DNA of 64,000 nt from Pyxicephalus adspersus (GCF_032062135.1 NC_092861.1:62365027-62429026), one strand, 5' to 3'. Positions 1-11,520 are shown, counted from the first letter of the stretch. Made by a program: numbers and translations. Notes: generated by a model from the letters alone, not told the origin.

Positions 1-201
1 ATAGACTGTGCATTTTATCATTTTAGTGATGAAGGTCTTAGAGTATATATTTAGAACCTACTCTAGTTTACTGTGCCTCCATGTATATTCCAATTGGCAG
101 CCAGAACAAATAATGGAGAATTAATATGACAGTGTCAGCTGTTATTATTAATTTGAGAACATCTCAGTACATTCAGTGCCAAACTCTTCCACAATCTAAC
201 C

Positions 202-457
202 TAGCCTTTCTTGACCTTTTAAAGTGGGGGGACCGTTTAAATACCTTTCAGATCTTCAGGGAACCCCAACTATAATTACTACATCCACAGCTCACAGTAC
301 ATTAGCATGGTGGTCAAGCGGGAGAATTCCTGCTACATTGCTGACCTATGGTGGAATACTACCCTTATAGATAGCCAAAAAGATTATTGGTGTCAATAAT
401 CTGACCTGGGAGGCCAAAATCGCTCATTGGCGATGGAACCTTAATTGAGAAACACTG
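202..457 (+). mobile_element. hAT-like non-autonomous element (family D), copy 1
   Basis: The right end GAGAAACACTG is the reverse complement of CAGTGTTTCTC, a hAT/Charlie-type terminus. The left end TAGCCTTTCTTGACC is a decayed version of the same terminus. Flanks ATCTAACC (194-201) and ATCTAAAA (458-465) match at 6 of 8 bases, as expected for an old 8-bp hAT target duplication. The body is shared with a minus-strand copy at about 31620-31802, including AGTACATTA and GATAGCCAAAAAGAT-like blocks. No transposase frame is present. Confidence 0.65.
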
Positions 458-722
458 ATCTAAAAGGGCTTCCAACAGAGACTACATGTGGTCAGTTCAA
501 CATACATCAATCAGACATAGTCTACAGTTGTCTCCATTAGGATACTCACCCTCAGAAATGCCATGTAGCACATGAGGACAGAGAGGGATCAGCAACACCA
601 AAAATTAAAATACTTAACATTACTTAAATCCGACTTATCCACACAATTTTTACTTTGTATAAAAGGGTAAATAACCCTTTATTATTAAGTAAAAAATGTT
701 TTTTTTTTTTTAATTTAAACAC

Positions 723-1095
723 TTAAGTCTTTACCACCGCAGCAGTAAAGACTGAATGGGAAGCCCAGAGCCTTTTGGGATACCTATGTCACATATCCCA
801 GAAAACATTGGACTGCTCTATGTGTGCATGCCCGATTTCAGGCATGCAGTGAAGGGCTTTTCCCACGATGGGAAAGAAAAAGTGCCATTCTCACACCTGA
901 ACAGTGCGAGTTCGGGTGACTTAAGCAGGAGTTGGAAGAGGATGGCGGCACCTTCAGGTTCCTCCATTTTGGAACTAAGAAGGATTCCAGGATGGCACGT
1001 GATCAAATTGAATGCGATTGTGAAGGGACCAAAGGCTCTGCAGAAGTAAATGTAAGTGTACTTTTTTTATTTTAACGAAAATCTTAGGAGAAAAC
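723..1095 (+). mobile_element. TTAA-type non-autonomous element (family B), copy 1
   Basis: Begins at TTAA (723-726), directly followed by a perfect 9-bp hairpin (AGTCTTTAC 726-734, GTAAAGACT 745-753). Then comes a GC-richer core with GAATGGGA and AAGAGGATGGCG, a splice-donor-like GTAAGTGTA at 1052 and a T-rich tail. The same modules occur in the same order on the minus strand of 28336-28729, so the two are divergent copies of one family. The right border is not sharp. Superfamily unassigned; piggyBac- or Kolobok-like elements would fit TTAA. The 97-codon open frame inside is not recognisable as a protein. Confidence 0.6.
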
Positions 1096-2101
1096 CAAAC
1101 AAAACTTCTGTGTCCAACATCTTTTAACTGAGTGAGGTCATTCTGCTTGATGCCCCTGAAACATGATCGCTTTTTTTACTCTCTTGATTCAGTTTAGCAG
1201 TAAAAGATTGGGGGCTAATAGAAGTTTTGTTTGGGACTTTAAACACATGGATTTAGTATTTTTGCCATTTTACCAATGTTTGTATTTGTTATCCTTTATT
1301 GCATCTTGTTGTTGATGATCCCTCTTTCTGCACTATCTGTGCTTCCTAGTTAGGGAGGGGATCCTTGGTTTGGGTTGCAAACAGTCTCAATGTGCTGTTG
1401 TGCTTCTTGTAAACATGATGGACTTTTTATTACTTACCCATCAGTAACCTATTGTATCCAGTGCTTCTGACACATACGTTCCCATTAACAAACTAAATGT
1501 CACTTAAGGTTTTCATCTTTTTTAACAGTTCACTTTTGTAATTCTCCTAAACTGTTATAATTAGCTTAATGGAGAGTAGAGCCTACCTTCTCTGCAGTAT
1601 TTAGTGTTATGACTCAAGGTACTCCAGGGAGAGCTTGGAAAACTTCAGGGACATTTACTTATTGTTCTATTTCTTTGTGCTTGAGGGAACAAACCTTGTA
1701 AATGAACTGCAGATGTTTGCAGAACAATTTGTAAAATTATACAAATATTACTGTAAACAAATCGCTTAGATTTGTGCATTGAAGGTTGTTTAATTTGCAT
1801 TCAGCTTTCTTCAGTCCTCCAGTAGGTTTGATATATTGTATGGACCTGGAGCACCACATACAATGATTCCCAGAAATGATAGCTAATTGGTTTATATATT
1901 AATAACATAAAAAACTTAATTAATTTTTTGAATTTGCCTTGCTTCTATGTGTTGCAAAGACTGATTGATTTTTCATAGTTTTTCTGTGCCTACATGATTG
2001 TGTAAATGGTAAAGCCAGGCTTTCAGAATTTATAATCTAACACATTAATGGCAAGAGGAACATGGCACATATTTGGCAAGAGGAAATAAACAGATGTAAT
2101 T

Positions 2102-2171
2102 AATATATATATTTGTATATTAATATATATTATATATATTATTATATAATAATATATATATATATATATAT
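2102..2171. repeat. Imperfect AT/ATT-rich microsatellite
   Basis: A run made almost wholly of TA, ATT and AAT units, ending in a pure (TA)n stretch. Together with the array at 2283-2370 it brackets about 110 bp of ordinary sequence. Confidence 0.85.
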
Positions 2172-2281
2172 GTTATTTATTTTGTGGGAGTATGTCTATA
2201 TATGTAGAGCAATATACAAATGTATATGTGATACCAAACCAATGACATTTATGATAAAATTCTGATAAAGGGTAGTGGTAG

Positions 2282-2282
<1 letters not shown>

Positions 2283-2351
<69 letters not shown>

Positions 2352-2370
2352 TACACATATACACATACAT
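2283..2370. repeat. (TA)n microsatellite with (CATA/CACATA) tail
   Basis: A pure (TA)n from 2289 to about 2345 is followed by ATAC/ACAC interruptions. The open frame of alternating Ile-Tyr across it is an artefact of the dinucleotide repeat. Confidence 0.9.
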
Positions 2371-2973
2371 TTATTTGCCAATTCCTACCATTTTTTTTTT
2401 AGACGACCATCATAAATGTCATTTGTGTCCATTTTAATGTGATTTTACCCAACTGTGTCCTTGGGCTTGTTGGATTAAATTCTTCTGTGGTCGTTAGACC
2501 TTGAAGAGAGTTGGAACCATCTGTCATTAAGATAAGATTTCTTACTTTTCCTTCTCTGTAGGAATATATTACCATGTACTGTAACTATATCTTTGTTGTA
2601 GTGCTTTCTTGTCATATATACTATTTACCATCACTTTTTATAGCGTGGAAATTATCTTACATCACACTATAGTTTTATAGTAAATGACCTTTGGCAACAT
2701 TTCATCCATGTATTGTACAGTTCCATCTTGTAGTTAGTAAAACTGTTATACAGGGTATAAATTTTGATTCTGAATAACAACGCTGTCTCACATTTACCCA
2801 ATGATGGCACACAAATGTCATCACATATATCTAGTAAGGTAAGGGGCATGTCTGTTGAATGAAAACCATCAATCAATTATATTATCCAAGATCGTCTTTT
2901 AAACATGTCCCCAGAAACAACTATGGGTCATATATTTCAGGTTCCTTCATGTTAATTATTGTTAAAAGGAACA

Positions 2974-3073
2974 CAGTGTTTCTCCTAAACTGCCGTCATA
3001 GATACCTATGGCTATGAAGTCTGGAAAACATGATAAGGTTTGTGGCCCATAAGAAAAAGTTTGAGAAAGCCTG
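2974..3073 (+). mobile_element. Short hAT-like MITE (CAGTGTTTCTC terminus)
   Basis: About 100 bp bounded by CAGTGTTTCTC on the left and GAGAAAGCCTG on the right, which are imperfect inverted repeats of each other and resemble the family D terminus at 447-457. No convincing 8-bp duplication is visible. Possibly an internally deleted relative of family D. Confidence 0.45.
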
Positions 3074-3261
3074 TGAACTTCACAATATCATAAAAATGTA
3101 TTTATCAGGTTTTATAAACCTTCAGAGAACTCCAAATTAGTATTTGATATTAAAGTATTATGTGACAAATTGGTGAAAAGAAAAATATGAAAAGAGAACA
3201 AAGTAGCTCTGAATGTATTAAATCAAGGTTTTCAGATTCTGCTAGATTTTGCTATGATAAG

Positions 3262-3441
3262 TTCTTCCCTAACTGAAGTTTATTTACTAAAAGAACGGTT
3301 CACTTAGCATTGTTAATTATCAACTGTTGACCAATCATGGGTAAACAAATACATTGTTTATATATCCTTGCATGTGATTGGGTATTCTTGGCAAAGTAAA
3401 TTTTTGCCACAATCACTTAGCTAAGTAAAACTTTGCTTTGA
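3262..3441 (-). mobile_element. MITE-like family C, copy 1
   Basis: On the minus strand this contains ACCCAATCACATGCAAG (within 3367-3387), preceded by tracts rich in CAAAGT and TTTACT. Similar cores lie at 54676-54696 and 37334-37354. The sequence is partly self-complementary (ACCAATCATG at about 3330 against CATGTGATTGG at about 3371). Boundaries are approximate. Confidence 0.45.
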
Positions 3442-3506
3442 TGGATCACCCAGGTTCTCCTATGTTAATCTTCTCCAGTCTTGAAGAGCTTTATTTAATC
3501 AGGTCC
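3442..3506. mobile_element. Half copy of palindromic family A
   Basis: Matches only the right half of family A: TGGATCACCCAGG, then TCTTCTCCAGTCTTG, then TTAATCAGGTCC, followed by CATTG. The left half is missing and the family C element abuts it. Confidence 0.6.
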
Positions 3507-4635
3507 ATTGATTCAACATGCATGCAATGTTATTACAATATATAATTTTAACACTACAATGCTTAGTCTCAGTTCTGCATCACTTTTATAATTTACATTT
3601 CACTGCTATTAAAATAATGTTGGATTTTATATTTCTTGCATGGGTTTTTTTACCAGATCTTATGCAGTTATACCCCCCATTCATATATACCTTTTTTGGA
3701 TTTGCTCCTAAAAGCCTTTTGCCTTATGTCCCAGCAGATCTATAAAAAGTGAATTTGCGTTTTGCCAGTTTGTCAAACAAACAAAAGAGGCAGCAGAAAG
3801 AAAAACGAATTGGAGTTGGCAATTATATGTACAGGTCACATTTGTTCTCTTTGTAAGGCATTTGTTTGGCAGAGCAAAGTGCATGCAAATAAGGTGGTTG
3901 CATAAAATTATGTGATTACAGGCAGATTTTTTGCCATTGTAAGTCACAGAATTCTATACTCACACTAGCCCATGGACCCAATAATGTCATACTAGTATAC
4001 AATAAACTCTGTTTATTAAAAATCATCAAACATTTAAAATAAAGATAAACTCTAGTCTGACCTTATGATGTGCATTGTGGTAGAGGTTTGTCTTCTTTCT
4101 TATTCAATTATACTTTATGCTTTATAAAAGCGGAGATTTTTTTCCATGATCTCATTACAATGATAATAGTGGGGTCAGGGAAGGCAAAATATCAGCAGTG
4201 TAAACTAGTATTTATAAGTCTTTCTTAGGTATTTTATATGTATTAACCAGTCAGATTTCAGATTTCCTTCTGCTTTACTTTTTTGCATTACAAGTATACC
4301 AACTCCATTGTAGATCTACACAACTCAACAGCACTAAGGCCAAAATGCTGGAAATCGGTCTAATTGCATATAATTCCAAGTTTAAAAAAAGCAAATAAAA
4401 GAGAGTAAGTTACCATTTGTTTTTATTTCCAGGAACAATAAGGAGGAGGGGCCATAAAAAATAGGCAATAAATATATATAAAATGTACTTTGCAATTTGT
4501 AACACAACAATTGTACAATGCATCTAATTGCTATCAGATTATTGCATATGCCATTATCATATTCATTAAAGATGCATTTCTCCACGGTGGTTGTGGCTAC
4601 ACAGGTCAGTGATGGTTTGCTTTAGAGGTAATTTA

Positions 4636-4751
<116 letters not shown>

Positions 4752-5470
4752 CAAATAAATTGGCATAACCTAGACGTCTCACTCACACACCTATCAGCTA
4801 TATTTTCAGCACATCCCAGCTACATATCCTAACCAGTTTTAAAATCCATAGTGCTTTTCTCGACCTTGTCACTTTGAAAGGGCCCAAAAATGAAGAAAAA
4901 TAAAATAACCCTGACTTAATATTTTTGAAACAGCAGCTGAAAATGGATGCTGATGTTTGTAACATGAACAGAACAAAATAAAACAATAAATCTCAATGGA
5001 TTTTTCTCAGACTCTTTTCCAATGCTCACATAATCCTGTGCTATTTCATACAGGTGGCTTTTAGAGATTTGTACATAATCTTCACTTTTGCTTGAGATCT
5101 GTATTTTTTCCTGCAAGAGTTTTAACTTCATTTTTCCTTTGGGAGCTACACTTTAACAAGAGATAATACACATAGTAAAATGTGAATGCATGTGTTTATC
5201 TTTAGTCAGTGGTCAAACCAAAATCCTGCAAACGATGCGGTTTTACTAAACTGGATGCCATATCTTTTATATTGTCATATATATGCCATATATATATGCC
5301 ATATCAATTAAATTAATCATTTTTTATCATAATCACCACATGTTGGGTAATTAAGGAAGGGGATGATTCAATTAGAATAAGACTAGATATCAAACTGGTG
5401 TCTAGATTGGCACTGTTGTAATTTGGGAATTAGTGGATTATAAAACAATAAAACAATTTATTTTACCTAC

Positions 5471-5516
<46 letters not shown>
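5471..5516. repeat. (TA)n microsatellite
   Basis: TA dinucleotides with one AA interruption near 5481, ending in TACACT. Confidence 0.93.
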
Positions 5517-5519
<3 letters not shown>

Positions 5520-5627
5520 TATATATTATTTCAGCATTAATAATTTTAGGTTACTTGTTAACATAAATGTTTATCCTAATTTCCAAATCACTTACTTTAG
5601 TAAATATATGTATCTTTTTGAAACTGT

Positions 5628-5693
5628 CGCCTAGTGTGATTAACCTAGTCTGTCTATCATAACCTTTTGGATCTTATTCACTTAATCTAGGCG
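5628..5693. repeat. Short imperfect inverted repeat
   Basis: CGCCTAG (5628-5634) with GATTAA (5638-5643) pairs with TTAATC and CTAGGCG (5682-5693), leaving about a 38-nt loop. It could be the remnant of a small MITE. No duplication is evident in the flanks. Confidence 0.4.
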
Positions 5694-6514
5694 AAAAGGC
5701 TTAAACATTGTTCAGTGTAGTAATTCATTAACTAATCCAAATTCCCCTTTCACTGTATTGACTCCAGTAGGCTGACATATGATTGGTTAATAAGGATTGA
5801 TGTACTATAACGTGCTTTTCATCTTACATTTTATACTAAATTATCCTGTTTCATTCTCTTTATAAAACGCACACATTTAAACTGTTATTAACAAATGAAA
5901 CTACCACTCATTGGTCAAAAAGATTGTATTTACTTTTATCACCAAGAGCATCAATGTTTTGATTTCCTGTACAAGATCCTTATCGTTCTTAGAGAAACAA
6001 TGAACCTATACCCATTACGGACCTTGCTGATACGTGTCTAAGCATTTTAAGTACTTGGATATATTCCAATTGCTGTTTCCTTGAAGCTCCCATTCAGGAT
6101 TTCATTCAATTGCCTACACTGTCATGTAAGATTATGCATCTGTTTGGCAGAATTCCAATTTGGCTTCTTGTTTATATCTCATGCTATAGTTCTGGTGATT
6201 TGCCTGCTATTCTGTAATATTTCTTAACACCTTTGTAGAGAGTAATTATATAAGTATCCCCAGAAGTTTCCAAGCTTCAAGAATAATTACATAAAGAAGA
6301 CCACAGTACATATCACCTTTCAGGATTGTTCTGCAAATGTAATTTGCAGAATTTAGGTTCATAGAAAACATAGTATGTAATCCATTTATCAATACAGCGT
6401 TTCAAGTGGGCGGTGTATACCTCTTTCTTGAATTGCTTAGAATGCTTAAAGCTTTGGGATTTACCAAAGAATCCTAAAGATGTCCTTGAGGTGAAATATG
6501 CTGGAAAAAAATGT

Positions 6515-6960
6515 AAATGGAATGACAATGGGTAGTATGTACAGAAGAAGAGAATAGAGGGTATGACAGTAGGCAGTTTGCACAGAGGCGGGGTGCAGAT
6601 GGTATGACAGTATGCAGTATGTGCAGAAAAGTGGTTGTAGAGAATAAGGCCACGGGTGAAATGTGCACTGGAGGAGTGCAGAAGGTATTAAAACATGCAA
6701 TACATGCAATAGCAGAGTTCAGAAGGTGCAGGAGAGGAGTATGGAGGGAATCACAGTATATATAGCTGTGGACATACAGATGGTATTACAGTGAGCTGTA
6801 TGAAGGAAATGTGCAGAAGGTATAATATCTGACTTTTTGTGTAGAAGTGCAGAATGTAAGACAGTAGGCAGTATGTGCAGTTAAGAAATGGAGAATATAT
6901 AAGGCAAAAGGCAGTATGTACAAGAGAGAACTTTGGAAAATATAATAGTGGACAGTACAT
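6515..6960. repeat. Degenerate minisatellite
   Basis: Repeated but diverged units of roughly 45-50 bp built on the theme GACAGTAGGCAGTATGTGCAG followed by a purine-rich AGAAG/GGAG(T)GCAGA segment. Clear instances start near 6525, 6565, 6607, 6860 and 6910. The overlapping minus-strand open frames show matching peptide repetition (YCHT-, YILPIVI-like blocks), which reflects the DNA repeat rather than coding. Confidence 0.7.
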
Positions 6961-7190
6961 TTTTACCGGAAAATGTGTTTTACAGTATAATATAAGAGTA
7001 TGAGTATAATAAAGTTTGAAACACAAAATCATGTAAAAATATGAAATTAAATAAATAAAAAAAAAAATATTGCATTTAATACAGTTATTTTGTATTGAAT
7101 GCAATACAAATGGGTTTTGAATTACCCGCTCCGCCCCGCCGGCAACGTACACACACACCAACGTCACCGGGAACTCCTGGTGACTCATCG

Positions 7191-7356
7191 CCCCTGATTC
7201 ATCAAGCAGAATCGGATTATCGGTCGCGCATTCGTATTCGCGATCCGAAATCGTACGTACGCGCACACTCGAGTCCGGACCGCGGTAATCCGCGATCGAT
7301 GGCCGCGCGTACTTTCGCGCTTCCAGCGAGCGCGGATTTTATTGATGAATCAGGGG
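7191..7356. mobile_element. CpG-dense nested MITE with CATCG direct repeats
   Basis: Terminal inverted repeat CCCCTGATTCATCAA (7191-7205) and TTGATGAATCAGGGG (7342-7356), perfect over 15 bp. Flanked on both sides by CATCG (7186-7190, 7357-7361), consistent with a 5-bp target duplication. I count 27 CpG dinucleotides within 166 bp, while the surrounding intron is CpG-poor. The terminus resembles GGCCTGATTTATTAA of family A, suggesting kinship. No coding capacity. Confidence 0.75.
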
Positions 7357-7476
7357 CATCGTGTGCAGAAGACGCCGGAAATAGAAGGATGAAGACAGGG
7401 ATCGCGGTGATGGACGACGCAGGACGCCAGTGGATCAGGTAAGCGCTGTATTTACTATTACTTCCCATAGGTTTAC

Positions 7477-7604
7477 CTACCCCGAGTGTGACCCTGGGTT
7501 ACCGCTTTTAGCAACTTTTTTCTACCCCGAGTGTGACTCGGGGTTACCCCTTCATGCAACTTTCTACCCCGAGTCACACTCGTGGTTAACGCTAGGGAGG
7601 TTAA
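7477..7604. repeat. Three tandem CCCCGAG hairpin units
   Basis: Units start at 7477, 7522 and 7564, each with CTACCCCGAGT, then a complementary ACTCGGGGT-like arm, then a GCAACTTT spacer (first two only). Each unit can fold on itself. The last runs into CGCTAGGGAGGTTAA, the apparent end of family G. Confidence 0.8.
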
Positions 7605-8070
7605 TGCTGTACTTTGTGCCTTGTGTGTATCTGGAGGACTGTAAATGAGACATTGGTTTGATTTTATTTACAGAAGCAAGGGTTTTTATCAATAGTCATG
7701 AACATTACAGAACATGTTGGTTTACAAAACAGGTAGATAACCTTATACCGTACAAAATGTTGTTTTTCACCATAGAATTTAGAGTATACAAAAATGTTGT
7801 TGTAGTAATGTATTCATGCCTAACTGACAAAGAGAAAAAATGTGAGATAAAAGGGAAATGAAGCTGTATTATTTTATAAGCAACGGTGACACTTTTGCTC
7901 TAGTTTACATAAATCAGTCCCACTGTGTGTCCAACTTAGTACAATAAAAGAACAATGTCAAACAAGTGCTTTTAATGTCTGCCTTCTTTTTATCTGAAAA
8001 TTGCAGCTTGCAGCTTCCTGATTAAACTGATGATCACAGTGTCATCTCAGGGTGGAAGTCAGTGGGAAAT

Positions 8071-8099
8071 GTTTTCATCCTGTTGGGAGGGATGAAAAC
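8071..8099. repeat. Perfect 10-bp hairpin
   Basis: GTTTTCATCC (8071-8080) and GGATGAAAAC (8090-8099) with a 9-nt loop. A variant GATGAAAACCTCTTG / CATGAAAACTTCTTG is repeated at 8091 and 8122. Function unknown; no T-run terminator context. Confidence 0.6.
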
Positions 8100-8140
8100 C
8101 TCTTGCTTGACAGGACCGCATCCATGAAAACTTCTTGTAT

Positions 8141-10197
8141 GATTCAGATCAATGAATTAAATAGACATATTAAAACCAACAGAAATGTGTATTTTTATAT
8201 TACAATAACTTTGCCATGATATTTACATACCTAAAGATCGAGAAGGCATGCAATAATCATTTATCTATTCATAGTTACCAATTTAAAGTACTTCAATTGT
8301 TTTTTTCTAATAATTCTTTATATTATTTCTGCCTAATATGTATTTATTCTCTCAATAGACATCTTATAAAGATTCCCAATTTACACCACAAAGAAGCTGG
8401 AATCCTGTACAATGCTTTTTCCACATTGACTTTTACACAAATAATGCTCAATGAAATTGACTCCTGCTGAAACACTTGCAAAAAGGCAGCTTAATATATT
8501 GGAAAGAAACAATGGTGTGAAATTTCTTTAGAAACCAACACTTCCAGGAGCGTTGTCCCCATTGTATCCACTGGTTCTTCCCACTGACCCTAATGTCACT
8601 ACAGGACACAGTAATAGCACATAGGTATGATTTCTGGAGACATGATTTCTGGAGAGCCTTCTACAGAAGAGTACTCTACAGTGGGACTGCTTTTGTGAAC
8701 TGACCTTCAAGTTAGTAAATGGCCAGTACTGGTAACAAAATTTAACAAAGGTCATGCCTAAACTATACCAGCATTACCAATATTGATAATTTACATTTTT
8801 TGCCTAAATGGGGAAATATAATGTCATTATACAGTGCAGGCATTTAAGTAAAATATCCGGTATTTTTTCATAATTCCTATCACAAATGTGCAAAAACTCT
8901 ACAACAATTAATTCAATATTATACTCATTTCAGGTACATAAATAATATCTTTTATCCCAAGTTCACCGACTTACTTGTTTCTAAGCTGATAATTTTATTA
9001 ATATATGGACTTTTATATATATGGTAATGTATACATAGCAGTTAGTTTTATATTCAGCCTCTAATATTTGTTGAAAAAATATATTTTGATCCTTGTGGGT
9101 GCTTGGTGGAACAGCTTGTGCACAGCTGCATCTAGGTCATACAAAATGTTCTGACATTTTTATCATTTATGAATCTTCCTAATAACTCTTTGTTTCTATT
9201 TCCTGAGTGATGGGTAACAGTCTGACATACATCATACCATATCCAGCTTTTTTATTCTCCTGCTGCCATGATTCTTTTCATCTCTTACAATTGGTCACAG
9301 TTCTCCTTTTACAGGCTTGTGACTATGTTTGCATTCACATTCATTATTGCATTTAAGATTTTGCTCAGCTTTTTTCTTAGCATGTACCAACTTCTTTTAA
9401 AAATCTTCTCATTTATGTAAAATACCTAGTATGTTGCATAATGTGAGACTCCCTTTACCTGTTGCTCCCATGATGAAGTGGTTAGAATCTGAATAGATAG
9501 TTACAAGGTCACCCAACATCATCATGTGAGATGCTAGAAAAGTTTTTCACCCCTTGTTAGTCCTTGCACTGATTGACACAGACCTTACATGTTTTACTCA
9601 GTGTTCCAGTTGATTAAAAAGGATGCAAATATATTGCTCTGTCCTAAATTACCCATATAAATTATAACAGTTTCCAAATGCATTATTATTTTTCACATAA
9701 AGTAACAAAGGTACATGATGTTGAAGGACTAGAATGTACTTTACCCCTCATTTCTAGAGGTGCCATTGCTCTCCTCCATTGCTCTCCTCCATTACTTGAT
9801 GCTTAGGATGATGGGTAGGGCCTTGGGGTCATGCTGTTTAATGCAAGACTCATAGATTTGCACTGGGCTGAATAATATGAGTGGTCAGACCAGCCAGGCA
9901 GCAATACGTAAGAAGGCTGCAAGGGACTGGTCTAGTGCTTTTGAGGAGAGCACCAAATGGTGAGGGAGGAAAGGATAAGCTAAGTTTTACATCTTGTGTA
10001 TCATCATCTGGGTAAAATGAGCAAATAATCTTTGCAGTGGGGAAGGAAAGACAAGACTACATCACAGCTCCTTTAGCACATTGTTCCACTACTTGTTTTT
10101 TCATGATTATTTAGCTTTGGTTTGAAAACATTTACTTGTCAGGGTAAAATATCAATGCATGATTGTAATTCTAAATTTTAACCCAAAACATAGCCAC
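8141..10197. other. Intron without recognised elements
   Basis: AT-rich intron sequence. A small tandem of TTGCTCTCCTCCA occurs twice at about 9763-9790. The short open frames at 8216 and 8528 have no recognisable domain. Confidence 0.5.
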
Positions 10198-11520
10198 CTA
10201 CTTTAGAGATAAAATTGACAAAATCAGACATGATGTCTCTGCTCACCGAGCCACTCCAACCATACTCACCCCTTCTACCAGTAAATCATCACTGGCCTCC
10301 CTCAGCCCTGTTACTGTGGATGAAGTCTCTTCTCTTCTCTCATCATCTATATCTACTACCTGTCCGCAATTCCCTCTGATCTACTCCGTGCCCATTCCTC
10401 CACCCTGGCCCCCACCCTAACCGAACTATTCAACCTCTCCCTTACTACTGGCAAATTCCCCTCCACTTTCAAACATGCCATAATTCACCCCATCCTAAAG
10501 AAACCGTCACTAGACCCCTCCTTACCTTCCAGCTACTGTCCCATCTCCCTTCTCCCTTATGTTTCCAAACTCCTTGAGCGCCTTGTTTTCAAAAGACTCA
10601 CCGATTATCTGAGCACCAACTCTCTCCTTGATCCTCTCCAGTCTGGCTTCTGAGCTGCTCATTCCACTAAAACAGCCCTTACTAAAGTGACCAATGACCT
10701 CATCAGAGCTAAGTCTCAAGTCAACTTTTCCCTGCTCCTTCTCTTAGATCTTTATTCCGCTTTTGACACTGTATCTGATGACCCCCTTCTAACACAAATC
10801 ATGCGCTCCATTGGTATCAGTGACACTTCTCTCTCTTGGTTTACTTTCTACCTGTCTGACCGCACCTTTCAAGTTTCTTTAAATGGTACTTCCTCCTTCT
10901 CCTACTCTCCTCGCTGTTGGTGTCCCCCAAGGGTCAGTCCTTGGACCGGTTCTCTTCTCTATGTACAGCTCCTCTCTTGGTAGTCTCATATCCTCCTTTG
11001 GTATACAGTACCATCTGTATGCTGTATGAGAATCAAATTCAAGCTCCTATGCTTTGCCTTCAAATCCCTACACAGCTCCTGTCCAACCTACTTTTCTGAC
11101 CTGGTAGAAAAATACTCCCTAGCTGCTCTCTGTTCTTCCAAAGACCTACTACTGACTTCATCACTCATAACCTCATCACACACATGGCTCCAAGACTTTT
11201 CTAGAGCTCCCCCTACTCTCTGGAATGGTCTATCTCATCCTATGCGGCATGCTCCTACCTTCTGCTCATTTAGACATGCCTACCCCTCTTCTTCTGTCTC
11301 TTAAAACCCTCACTACTTCCCATAACTCCATATCTCTCCTCCTATTGTGTGAGCCTTCCCCCTCCTCCTAGAGTGTAAGCTCCTCGGGGCAGGGTCCTCT
11401 TTTCCTCCTGTGTCACTGTCTGTACCGGTTTGTCACTTGCTACCCCTATTTAATGTACAGCGCTGCGTATTATGTTGGCGCTATATAAATCCTGTTTATT
11501 AATATTAATAATAATAACTA
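10198..11520 (+). mobile_element. L2-clade LINE fragment (reverse transcriptase part, internally deleted)
   Basis: Plus-strand frames, broken by stops and shifts, read as a non-LTR reverse transcriptase: SSYCPISLLPYVSKLLER, then LDPLQSGF, LLLDLYSAFDTV (a D-containing palm motif) and [16 protein letters not shown] near 10915-10970. The sequence QYHLYA at about 11005 stops just before the catalytic ADD and jumps to the C-terminal block RIKFKLLCFAFKSLHSSCP and FSRAPPTLWNGLSH. The 3' UTR has GTAAGCTCCTCGGGGCAGGG and GCGCTATATAAATCC and ends in a (TTA)n tail at 11496-11520. Inactive: 5' truncated, internally deleted and with several stop codons. Confidence 0.85.

Larger units (their letters stand above)
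7076..7604. mobile_element. TTAA-type CpG-rich element (family G)
   Basis: Flanked by TTAA at 7076-7079 and 7601-7604. An 8-bp subterminal hairpin (TTTGTATT 7089-7096, AATACAAA 7103-7110) is followed by a GC-rich core, a splice-donor-like GGTAAGCG at 7438, and three tandem hairpin units at 7477-7604. A second element is inserted at 7191-7356. The termini are not good inverted repeats, so the exact borders and superfamily are uncertain. The layout parallels family B (723 and 28336). Confidence 0.5.

Noticed and set aside
756..1049. 97-codon open frame as a gene
   Set aside because: It lies wholly within a family B element and has no counterpart in the other copy.
6500..7000. CRISPR-like array
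   Set aside because: Units are diverged with no constant repeat and unique spacers, and the host is a vertebrate.
6461..7266. Overlapping minus-strand frames with repeated peptide blocks
   Set aside because: The repetition comes from the minisatellite at 6515-6960 and the frame crosses into the CpG-rich element.
7095..7442. 115-codon frame in a CpG-rich region as a first exon with a CpG-island promoter
   Set aside because: The GC content and open frame are explained by two nested non-coding elements; the peptide has no domain.
8550..8600. Possible extra family D fragment (TTCTTCCCACTGACC shared with 31673)
   Set aside because: Only about 15 bp match, too short to support.
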